Below, piece by piece: positions 42,801-49,308 of a stretch of 49,308 nt of DNA (positions are counted from its first letter, which is position 1; each line of letters starts with the position of its first letter). This stretch comes from Balneola sp. (GTDB lineage Bacteria > Bacteroidota > Rhodothermia > Balneolales > Balneolaceae). Made by a program: the position numbers and the translations under genes. A model generated the notes under the pieces. That model searched no databases. It saw only the letters and a list, made by a program, of their open reading frames with translations, and was not told the DNA's origin. The stretch is taken from the NCBI GenBank assembly GCA_002720745.1, contig PBJO01000007.1:1-49308 (forward strand). Reading direction: 5' to 3'.

Positions 42801-45541
42801 GCACTAGGTGAAGAAGATTCGGGAAGAAGTTGAACTACATTTGAAAATTCAGAGGTGACTAGCCTATCATCCGTAAAAGTAGTCGAAATGAATACATTTG
42901 AGGAGCCAGTATAGGGTAATGCTAATGTTTTAGTAGAAAGATTATCTGAAGTAAGAGATAGTTTCGATTTAATAATATTTTCACCTTGTGGTATAGAAGG
43001 GGAACTTGAATTAGAAAATATATCTACTAAGAAAGTCTCTGAAGATGTCTCAGGAATACCTGAATGATTAATAATTAGGCTATCATTAGTACTATTGACA
43101 TAGGCAGAATATAGAGTAGGTGAGGCTAATTTTTGTATGTTAGAATATTGTCCGATTGATCCATTAGGATTATCATATATTTTATTGCCAATAACAGGAT
43201 TACCAGTTTCTGTATTTACTAAAAAACTCACTCCATAGCCATTACTATTGATAGTATTACCTTTATCTGAATCACCCACAAAATTCCCTTTACTAGCTCC
43301 TGACACGTGTATTCCTATTCCAGAGTTATATGAAATTACATTTGAATAGATTTTGTTATTATCTGCACCATTCAAAAAGAGCGCTGCTTCACCTTGATCA
43401 CTATTTGTGAATTTTATTGTGTTACCTTCAATATGATTATTTGAGGCACTGGTAAGTTTTATACCTGCACCTTGGTTAGCCAAAGAAGATTCTAACCATG
43501 GCAAATATCCTACATGATTATTTAGAACTTTATTGTCATTACTTGTAATATTAATGAGTATTCCGTTGTCAGCGCCTACAATAATATTTGACTCTAAAGT
43601 ATTGGTGTAACCCATATTAACACCATATGTGTTCATTAATGTATTTCCATTATGCCCTATCAGATTACCTCTTACGATGTTACCAGCACCAGCAAATACA
43701 ACATTTCCTATAATATTTGCAGAATCAGCTGAAAAGCCACCTACTTGAACACCGCTGGTATGAGCATTGTTTAGTGTGAGCGTATTTATCTTTGATTGAG
43801 TAATAGAAACAGATGATGTTTGTGATCCATCTTCACCTCCCCCTACGTCTACACTTTGGACATCAATTCCTTTTAACTTATGTCCTTCTCCGCTTTCAAA
43901 AACAAAACCTGGCTTGATATGGACTCCATACGTTCCATTCCAACCGTCCTCAATATTTAATGAGTTCACGGTAAAGTCTTGGTGGGCTGTACCATCGATT
44001 ATCGTTCGTTTTTTTATTCTTGCTAAATAATCTTCAGTCAATGAATCTGGAGCTGAGTCTCCAATTGTAATTGTTAGTGGAACGGATGAATCCACCCACC
44101 ATGGCCTACTTTCTGATTCAGTGACAGAAGTAATTAACGAGCATTTACCAAATCCATTATCACAATAACCATCGCCAGGATTTGCATCTTCGGGTATTTT
44201 TAAATTAGTATGTGTAATCTCGAAACTACTAACCTCATGATTCGAAAAACTCAAAGGGAGATAGTTAATGTCACGTTTTGCATTAAGTGCTGGATCATAT
44301 TCACCATTATTTAGTTCTGGTTGGACATAAACTAAATAAGCATTTTGACCAATATCACCGCCTACGTTATTTTGATCAAAAATAGAGACATAAGCAACAG
44401 GCCAGTAAGGTTCATCGTCCCCAGGGAAATCAAAAGAACTAAAATTATCTTCAAAGGGTAGAAGCATAGCATTACCACTCCAATTGAAGCCGTCTTCAGA
44501 TAAGTAATAATATACTCCTGGTTCAATTTCTGGTGCAAAACTAAAACTTCTGGTTCTTAATTTAATATATTTATTAAAATAAGAGCTATACGCGAGCCCT
44601 TCGACTGGCTCATTATTTGAATTTATTTTGAGAGGATAGTAATTGTCAATAGGGGGAGGGAGATGACTTGCTGGATCAGAGATATCTTCCAAGTAAGGGT
44701 TTACATTTGGGATTGTAAAGTCTTCTCCATCAAAATATCTCCAACTACTCGCATCTGAAATGTCATTAGTTCGTGCTATAGAACCAATTTTAAAATCTTC
44801 TCCCCAAAATTCAACTTCTATATAAAAATAATCTCCAACTTTTTTTAATCCGTAGTCGGCACCGTTAGCCCAAGTGAATGCGCCATGTCTACCTGAATTA
44901 TTTTGTTCTCGGTACTTATAAGGTGAACTTGCGACTACATATTCGCTTGGATGATCACCAGCCTTGTCCCATGTTAGACCACCATCAATAGATTTAACAA
45001 GTATGGCAGCACTCATCCAACATTCTTGTGCAAGTGCTCCAACATTATTTGATGGACAACCGGTGGAATTATAACCATAGACTGTCCAACCAGTGAATTC
45101 TAAGTAGGCAATTGAATACAAGTTACCATCATTACCTTCAAAAGAGTCATATATTGGCCAGATAAGATAATCATATTTTCCAGGATCTGGATCTCTTGTA
45201 CCTTTATAATGTCCAGTATTTTCATCAGTATTGACTTGAAAATTAACTTTGGTAAGATCACTCATTTCTAAGAAACTGGGGGCTTTAGCAGTGACATTTA
45301 TATCACTATGCCCAAATACAGCTACTACGCTGTCTCCCGTGGTATACATATGTATACTAGCATCAGGGCCAAAGGTATAATTTGGGAATGCAGCTTGAAA
45401 TATGTCAAAATCGATTAGTGTTGCATTGTTAGAAAAATCATAAGTTGCTTTGTCAGGATAGACTATTTGGGCAATTGAATGATTATATGCAAGTAGCACC
45501 AAAAATAAGGAAAGAAGGAGGAGGGGTATTTTTTTAAACAT
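39815..45541 (-). CDS. giant secreted beta-rich protein with parallel beta-helix, repeated Ig/BACON-like domains and type IX sorting domain
   Basis: A 1908-residue exported protein. The signal peptide is 1-24 (ending HSIAQ). Residues about 30-460 look like a sialidase-type propeller, with one Asp-box-like SIDGGLTWDK. Residues about 500-800 are a right-handed parallel beta-helix: short Asn/Gly-rich turns such as ITSNDNKVLNNHVG and SASNNHIEGNTIKF repeat about every 22 residues. From about 920 to 1820 there are serial Ig-like or BACON-like domains, for example VNWRMSKNQGWIMGLSPKSG. The last three are near copies of about 112 residues. The C-terminus YQNYPNPFNPTTNIEFSL...KKMTLIK is a type IX sorting domain. 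A surface adhesin or a glycan-binding or lyase-type protein is likely; no catalytic site is certain. Confidence 0.85.
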   Translation of the reverse strand: MFKKIPLLLLSLFLVLLAYNHSIAQIVYPDKATYDFSNNATLIDFDIFQAAFPNYTFGPDASIHMYTTGDSVVAVFGHSDINVTAKAPSFLEMSDLTKVNFQVNTDENTGHYKGTRDPDPGKYDYLIWPIYDSFEGNDGNLYSIAYLEFTGWTVYGYNSTGCPSNNVGALAQECWMSAAILVKSIDGGLTWDKAGDHPSEYVVASSPYKYREQNNSGRHGAFTWANGADYGLKKVGDYFYIEVEFWGEDFKIGSIARTNDISDASSWRYFDGEDFTIPNVNPYLEDISDPASHLPPPIDNYYPLKINSNNEPVEGLAYSSYFNKYIKLRTRSFSFAPEIEPGVYYYLSEDGFNWSGNAMLLPFEDNFSSFDFPGDDEPYWPVAYVSIFDQNNVGGDIGQNAYLVYVQPELNNGEYDPALNAKRDINYLPLSFSNHEVSSFEITHTNLKIPEDANPGDGYCDNGFGKCSLITSVTESESRPWWVDSSVPLTITIGDSAPDSLTEDYLARIKKRTIIDGTAHQDFTVNSLNIEDGWNGTYGVHIKPGFVFESGEGHKLKGIDVQSVDVGGGEDGSQTSSVSITQSKINTLTLNNAHTSGVQVGGFSADSANIIGNVVFAGAGNIVRGNLIGHNGNTLMNTYGVNMGYTNTLESNIIVGADNGILINITSNDNKVLNNHVGYLPWLESSLANQGAGIKLTSASNNHIEGNTIKFTNSDQGEAALFLNGADNNKIYSNVISYNSGIGIHVSGASKGNFVGDSDKGNTINSNGYGVSFLVNTETGNPVIGNKIYDNPNGSIGQYSNIQKLASPTLYSAYVNSTNDSLIINHSGIPETSSETFLVDIFSNSSSPSIPQGENIIKSKLSLTSDNLSTKTLALPYTGSSNVFISTTFTDDRLVTSEFSNVVQLLPESSSPSASYSFSSLSADHTSNWYSEHTLEITNNGSSDLVLHLEEDLGWVNLDLNLDQDGKYVSFSIASGETKNLTIYFDSRDLSDEISSHTGIITINSNEIRPTLRSLPVEITFDTGETEWLTLSEDSVSLVYKIPNQDSTITKTLTLTNNNSDAVNWRMSKNQGWIMGLSPKSGTVQSGSSTDIIITFVLKANDPEGSKRATLVLFAGTVPENETATEIPFVINMVPKNVNDVIVSPDSIEVTTRQPSTNIEITTSISITNFGDPNLQWRIHDNQPWIAPVNESGIINSGTKEVQIILHVNSTDPIGPKSGLLTVYTGYEGGQETPYEIPIVINITPNNPVISFNVDTLKATFQRPNENSTGTATFVLYNQSRDSINWMAFKNQGWITGLEPAGGKIKDSVEVTVSFRLRPNDQIGFKNAKITTAAFFDDSEEQTQAELPVRLIITGEDTDPLPKIDISPSQLFVTDTLAIGESFEEFIDITFNNLGTPGVNFQYVQSLSSFAQSNPFNGQFNTKQDVRIKLSFAEVQEKIYMDTVLSYKFFYPKEEMITLEIPIVIDINIEGDQSPQTILVEVKPDSISDTIEIKSNDSYSYKQEIVLKNSGQPGVNWSVLLPDQVQGKKAISGILSDSLVLPFEIIFSDINESKTIREDIVTRFWYEDSNDTLITIPLTLDILYQPEEPNINIAVEPSSFNLQKEIKINDTLFIKEQLTLRNYSESEINWEVNIPFDQNNTTKISGTIADSLTIPIEFFVPNINSSLIIEDNLETRFWYNENNDTTVIVPFQINIDVIEETKINVIIEPSSYVLQKEINLNDTLFIEEKLTIKNLSQTDINWEINIPFNQNNTTKLSGTLSDSLIIPIEFFVPNINSSLVINDNLETRLWYDEKNDTTILIPFEVSIDVINVSSDIENIIPTEITLYQNYPNPFNPTTNIEFSLPQTEYINISLFNLSGQKVMNVVEGNFTAGKHTIAINATSLSSGTYVYQLKTSKAVRTKKMTLIK
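40103..40774 (-). repeat. 336-bp tandem duplication inside the giant gene
   Basis: Two adjacent units, about 40103-40438 and 40439-40774, match closely on the DNA level. For example GGCACAAAGAATTCTATTGG at 40224 recurs as GGCACAAAAAATTCTATTGG at 40560, exactly 336 bases away. Each unit codes for a 112-residue domain beginning near LQKEIxxNDTLFI and containing FFVPNINSSLxIxDNLETR. A third, more diverged unit lies beyond about 40775. The similarity indicates recent duplication or ongoing recombination within this gene. Confidence 0.85.
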
Positions 45542-45613
45542 AACTTTAGGGACTTATTATAAGTATCCTCAAAGTATATAAGTAGACAGTAAAAATCTAA
45601 CAGTTATTACTAA

Positions 45614-46213
45614 CTATAAAGACCAAATCCTACCGCCTGTAGCTTCATCTAAATCTATACATCCAATATGACGTCCAGGAATTGGATCATATGCAAGAAA
45701 TTGCTCCCCAACTAATTCGCTACCACGGTAAGCTCTTATCATAAGTGATTTTAAGTTTGTAAGGAGTGCAAAAATGGCTATTTCATCAGATATTTCAGCT
45801 TTTAGACCTTGTCTAATTGAAGTTTCAAAATTATTGATCTCATCATGCCATTGATCTCTAGTATCCCAATCAGCTTTAAATGTATTTTCTACCCAGTATT
45901 CAATGGGTTTCTCAGCATTTATTGCGCCCATATATTGTTGCATAAATGACTTTATATTATTTTGTTCATCATCCTCAACAATATCAGCAACATAGTGGTC
46001 AATATATTCTGCGACTCCAACTGCAGATGCTTTGGGTAACTCATTGGTTCCAGGAATTATAATATCGGAGGTCTCTATAAGTAACTGAAGTTCAAGTTCA
46101 TTAAAAAAGTAAGTAGTAGATTTTTTTGAGCAGGACGCGTGAAATAACACTGGACTAGCAATGACTACTCCAAAACTGAGACCTAATTTTTTCAAAGCTT
46201 CTTTTCTATTCAT
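45614..46213 (-). CDS. gluconate 2-dehydrogenase subunit 3 family protein (GMC small subunit)
   Basis: A 199-residue exported small subunit. The N-terminus NRKEALKKLGLSFGVVIASP resembles a Tat signal, but the second Arg is Lys; the signal ends in FHASC, a lipobox with Cys28, so it may be a lipoprotein. The rest is the helical Gluconate_2-dh3 domain: ELELQLLIETSDIIIPGTNELP with the usual PGT turn, AVGVAEYIDHYVAD, and AYRGSELVGEQF near the C-terminus. The family subunit is the export partner of a FAD-containing GMC dehydrogenase, which often lacks its own signal. The GMC gene lies nine bases upstream on the same strand, which supports the pairing. Confidence 0.9.
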   Translation of the reverse strand: MNRKEALKKLGLSFGVVIASPVLFHASCSKKSTTYFFNELELQLLIETSDIIIPGTNELPKASAVGVAEYIDHYVADIVEDDEQNNIKSFMQQYMGAINAEKPIEYWVENTFKADWDTRDQWHDEINNFETSIRQGLKAEISDEIAIFALLTNLKSLMIRAYRGSELVGEQFLAYDPIPGRHIGCIDLDEATGGRIWSL

Positions 46214-46222
46214 AGTTAATGC

Positions 46223-47917
46223 CTATAAATTCATTTTTTTAAGTTCTTTAACTGCGTATGACACAGCTCTGGCAGTGAAAGCCATATAAGTTAGAGAAGG
46301 ATTCTGGCATCCTGAGGAAGTCATAAATGAGCCATCTGTTACAAATACATTGGGTACGGAGTGAATTTGATTGTATTTATTTAAAACACTGGTCTTAGGA
46401 TCTTTGCCCATTCTTGCTGTGCCCATTTCATGAATACCTAGACCTACTCCACCTGGGTTATCAAATGTAGAAATATTCTTAAAACCAGCTCTATCCAGCA
46501 TTTCAGCGGCTTGATTCATCATATCCTTACGCATATTAAGTTCATTTTCTCTAAGAACAGCGTCAAAGGTGACCGTGGGGAGTGCCCATTTATCAAGTTT
46601 TTCATAGTTCAAGGTCATTTTGTTATCATGATAAGGCAAAATCTCTCCAAATCCGCCCATTCCTATAGACCATCCTCCAGGTTCAATAAGGGCTTCATTA
46701 AAAGCTTGACCATATTGATATTCTCCAATATTTTCAGACCAGTTGCTTCTTGAGCCCCCACCTTGGTACCCATACCCGCGAATATACTCAGAAACGTTGG
46801 TATCTTCACCCAAGTTTCTGAAACGAGGTATGTAATAACCATTAGGTCGGCGCCCCACATAATATTTATCTCTAAATAAATCAGTAGTACCAGATGCTCC
46901 TACCCCTAAGTGGTGATCCATAATATTATGGCCAAGCTCACCAGAATCATTACCCAATCCATTAGGAAAACGAGCAGAAGTCGATTGCATAAGTATACTG
47001 GATGATGCGATTGCAGACGCACATAAAAAGATAACCTTTGCTCGGTATTCATAGTGTTTCATGGTTTCGGTATCAATAACCCGGACTCCAGTGGCTCGTT
47101 GGGTAGTTTCGTTATAAATAACTTTATGAACAATGGAATTAGGCACCAAGGTCATATTGCCGGTCTTATCAGCCGCGGGGAGGGTAGAGGAATTACTGCT
47201 AAAATAGGCACCATAAGGACATCCACGCATACACCGGTTGCGATATTGGCAACTCACTCGTCCTAAGCCTTCTTTCGTTCCTTCCGTGATATGGGCGGCA
47301 CGGCCTATAGTGAGCAGACGATCCGAATACTGTTTATTTAATTGTTCTTTAAGTACTTCCTCTACACAATTAAGTTCCATAGGCTTCAGGAACAAACCAT
47401 CTGGTAATTGTCTTAACCCCAAATTCTCCCCACTTACTCCTATATACTCTTCTACGTAATCATACCAAGGTTTAATCTCAGCATATCTTATGGGCCAGTC
47501 AACACCGATGCCATCTTTTGCATTAGCTTCAAAGTCAATTTCACTGAGTCTGTAGGTCTGGCGACCCCACATTAATGACCGTCCACCTACGTGATATCCT
47601 CGTATCCAATCGAATCGTTTTTTTTCATTGTAAGGATGTTCAGTATCATCAACAAAAAAACGACTGTGAGCTCGATCAGTCGTGTATCCTGTCCTATTTT
47701 GTTTAAATTGTCTCTTTAAATCTTCTTTTGTGGGACGCCCGCCATGATCCATATCCCAAGGATCTAAATGAGCTGTATGATAATCAGTCACATGCTCTAT
47801 CATCCTACCTCGTTCAAGAACTAATGTCTTTAGCCCACTTTCAGTTAGTTCTTTTGCTGCCCAACCTCCGCTTATTCCAGTTCCTACAACTATAGCATCA
47901 TACTCATTTGTTTTCAT
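46223..47917 (-). CDS. FAD-dependent GMC oxidoreductase with Fe-S-type cysteine motif
   Basis: A 564-residue GMC (glucose-methanol-choline) family dehydrogenase. FAD binding is in DAIVVGTGISGGWAAKELTE (about 6-25) with LVLERG, and HVGGRSLMWGRQTYR is the second FAD block. Cys223, Cys229 and Cys233 (SCQYRNRCMRGCPYGA) have the C-x5-C-x3-C spacing that I recall for the 3Fe-4S ligands of FAD glucose dehydrogenase. The C-terminal half has the active-site GIHEMGTARMG (His) and DGSFMTSSGCQNPSLTYMA blocks. It lacks a signal peptide; co-export with the small subunit encoded downstream is expected. Substrate is probably a sugar or polyol. No cytochrome c subunit is encoded nearby, so the electron acceptor is unknown. 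Confidence 0.92.
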   Translation of the reverse strand: MKTNEYDAIVVGTGISGGWAAKELTESGLKTLVLERGRMIEHVTDYHTAHLDPWDMDHGGRPTKEDLKRQFKQNRTGYTTDRAHSRFFVDDTEHPYNEKKRFDWIRGYHVGGRSLMWGRQTYRLSEIDFEANAKDGIGVDWPIRYAEIKPWYDYVEEYIGVSGENLGLRQLPDGLFLKPMELNCVEEVLKEQLNKQYSDRLLTIGRAAHITEGTKEGLGRVSCQYRNRCMRGCPYGAYFSSNSSTLPAADKTGNMTLVPNSIVHKVIYNETTQRATGVRVIDTETMKHYEYRAKVIFLCASAIASSSILMQSTSARFPNGLGNDSGELGHNIMDHHLGVGASGTTDLFRDKYYVGRRPNGYYIPRFRNLGEDTNVSEYIRGYGYQGGGSRSNWSENIGEYQYGQAFNEALIEPGGWSIGMGGFGEILPYHDNKMTLNYEKLDKWALPTVTFDAVLRENELNMRKDMMNQAAEMLDRAGFKNISTFDNPGGVGLGIHEMGTARMGKDPKTSVLNKYNQIHSVPNVFVTDGSFMTSSGCQNPSLTYMAFTARAVSYAVKELKKMNL

Positions 47918-47959
47918 TGTGTTAGAATTAGATTAATTATAACTTTTGAATAATAGAAC

Positions 47960-47971
47960 CCTCAGCTGAGG
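47960..47971. promoter_or_regulatory. perfect 12-bp palindrome upstream of the GMC gene
   Basis: CCTCAGCTGAGG is fully self-complementary and lies 43 bases before the GMC start, in the 85-base gap after the alpha/beta hydrolase gene. With no loop bases it suits a dimeric regulator more than a terminator. A 12-bp palindrome can occur by chance, so the assignment is weak. Confidence 0.25.
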
Positions 47972-48002
47972 TATGCAAGCCCTTTTAACTAAATAATACT
48001 AA

Positions 48003-48956
48003 TTACCAAAATTTACCATTTAGCTCTGCTGTTTTTTCCCATTCGCTAATAGGTTGGGTTAGAGTAGCGGCTAATTGATCAAATAGGAGCTTAGATTCTG
48101 GTAAATCATAATAATACCAGTTATGAACCATTTTTTTATACTCATAATAATTAAATATAACAGGTTGTGAGGCTGCTTTTTTGCGTAGTTTTTCTGCATC
48201 TGCTTTGAAAATATCATATTCAGCAGTATAAACCCGGGTTGGCGGCATCTTTCTAAGATCAAAATAAACAGGAGCTAATGGGGTGATCGTCTCTTTATCG
48301 TCACCTTTTGCAGTGGCAATCTGTCTTTGCCATGTTACTCCAAGACGAGTCCATTCAGCACGATTATTAATGGGGTCAATATCTTCTATCTTATCAATCC
48401 AAGGATTGCTTAATGTGTAATCCAGCCAAGGGCAAAGCAGAATTAGTTCATTAACCGAAGGTTGCTTTTTATTGGCAAAATTATGAAGTAAATAGTAGGC
48501 TAGCCATGCACCTGAACCTTCCCCTATTACCTTAAATTGAGCAACTTTATCTACTTTATTATTTACTATCTCGGTTGTAACTTTTAAACTCCATTCTAAT
48601 GTGTAGGATACTTTAAAAGAGGGGAAAAGTGGGGTTTCAACCAGAATAATTCTTGGAACGCCTCTTTGCAATAACTGTTCGATAAATTTCCAATGTTGTT
48701 TTCTGGGGCCTCGAATAAGTCCACTTCCATAAAAGTAAAGTAAAGTAGGATCATCTCCTTTGACAGATTTTGTTTCACATGTCCATACCGCACCCTCTTT
48801 TATTGAGTTTGATTTAATGCTATAATTTGAGTGTAAACTTTTAGGCGGATATAATGAAATATTTTCTCTAACAGGATCAATAGGTTTTTTATAAGTAGCG
48901 TCGGTGTGCTTAAGAAAATAATAGAGCATACGGCTGGCCAAGCTAGTTTTTGACAT
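48003..48956 (-). CDS. alpha/beta-hydrolase-fold protein (HSL-like) without nucleophile serine
   Basis: A 317-residue protein of the hormone-sensitive-lipase-like alpha/beta hydrolase group. The oxyanion segment, normally HGGG, reads LLYFYGSGLIRG (72-83). The nucleophile elbow, normally GDSAG, reads VIGEGSGAWLAYYLL (143-157), so the nucleophile position is Gly147 and the next residue is Ser148. The acid, Asp in VYTAEYDIF, and the base, His in KKMVHNW, are both retained. The family is therefore clear, but ordinary esterase activity is doubtful unless Ser148 substitutes. It precedes the GMC and small-subunit genes on the same strand with an 85-base gap. No signal peptide is evident. Confidence 0.85.
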   Translation of the reverse strand: MSKTSLASRMLYYFLKHTDATYKKPIDPVRENISLYPPKSLHSNYSIKSNSIKEGAVWTCETKSVKGDDPTLLYFYGSGLIRGPRKQHWKFIEQLLQRGVPRIILVETPLFPSFKVSYTLEWSLKVTTEIVNNKVDKVAQFKVIGEGSGAWLAYYLLHNFANKKQPSVNELILLCPWLDYTLSNPWIDKIEDIDPINNRAEWTRLGVTWQRQIATAKGDDKETITPLAPVYFDLRKMPPTRVYTAEYDIFKADAEKLRKKAASQPVIFNYYEYKKMVHNWYYYDLPESKLLFDQLAATLTQPISEWEKTAELNGKFW

Positions 48957-49033
48957 AAATATGAAGAATAAAATATTGTCTGAATAAGAACAAAAAGAGA
49001 ATCCTCGCTATTTTCATTAAAAAGATTTTCCCT

Positions 49034-49308
49034 TTATTCTACTATGTCAAATTGTTCTTTTGTGGCGCTTCGTTCCATTGCATCAAAGTGCCACCATTCT
49101 GCAGATAAGCTCACAAAACCAGCTTTATTCATGACCTCATGAAGTAATTTTCTATTTTAAACTTGTGCAGGTTTTAAGGTGCCAATACTCAGTAATGAAT
49201 CTTTCGCAGTAATGTGCGAACGCGCTGAAAAATCATCAAAATTGGTACCTCTATCAAGTAATCCTACCCCATCGACTCAAATTCCGAGATCAACTGCCAT
49301 GCCATAGT
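49034..49308 (-). pseudogene. VanX/DdpX-type D-Ala-D-Ala dipeptidase (M15D) remnant with two stop codons
   Basis: Read on the - strand from the window edge, one frame gives YGMAVDLGI, stop TGA, VDGVGLLDRGTNFDDFSARSH, a linker ending LKPAQV, stop TAA, NRKLLHEVMNKAGF and LSAEWWHFDAMER to the final TAA at 49034-49036. These are the M15D zinc-site motifs: the first His/Asp region (GMAVDL), FDDFSxRSH and EWWHFD. The frame is preserved, so decay is by nonsense changes only. The 5' part lies beyond the window. Such enzymes cleave D-alanyl-D-alanine for wall recycling. Confidence 0.8.

Overview
The window is an ordinary stretch of bacterial chromosome, AT-rich (about 60% A+T by eye) and densely coded. 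It probably comes from the FCB group, most likely Balneolota/Rhodothermota. This is inferred from gene content, not from a marker tree. Two secreted proteins and one broken gene end in a type IX (Por) sorting domain with the YPNPFNP motif. There are no tRNA or rRNA genes, no CRISPR array and no insertion sequence that I can see.

Left part, + strand (1-9467): the end of an ExbB/TolQ gene, a small membrane protein and two ExbD/TolR genes form a proton-motive-force transducer cluster closed by a strong terminator. Next come a ThiL-like protein that has lost most of its metal-binding aspartates, ftsH behind a sigma-54-like promoter, a divergent PiT-type transporter behind an 11-bp-periodic TTAACA array (Pho-box-like), a DUF2490-like outer-membrane protein, a second such array ahead of a tiny membrane ORF, a decayed sorting-domain pseudogene, and a PTPS + FolE2 pterin pair.

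Middle, + strand (9536-24447): a secreted OB-fold/nuclease protein, NAD+ synthetase, then a tight run of LysM lytic transglycosylase, S41 protease, PHP phosphoesterase and lumazine synthase. After that comes the envelope cluster uppS-bamA followed by three consecutive Skp/OmpH chaperone genes.

Middle, mostly - strand (24549-37243): an orphan VWA protein, rnhB (+), the rod-shape operon mreB-mreC-mreD-mrdA-rodA, purH and purN, an AI-2E family permease, and recA-recX. A palindrome lies just upstream of recA.

Right part (37244-49308), accessory in character: a kynureninase-like PLP enzyme divergent from a BadF/NAGK-type kinase, a 1908-residue secreted protein with an internal 336-bp tandem duplication, a GMC oxidoreductase with its gluconate-dehydrogenase-like small subunit, an alpha/beta hydrolase lacking its nucleophile serine, and a VanX-type dipeptidase pseudogene at the edge.

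I see no certain new system. The best leads are the two matching 11-bp repeat arrays around the PiT-like gene and the small ORF, the aspartate-poor ThiL relative, the nucleophile-less hydrolase beside a possible Fe-S GMC dehydrogenase, and the uncharacterised small membrane protein inside the ExbBD cluster.
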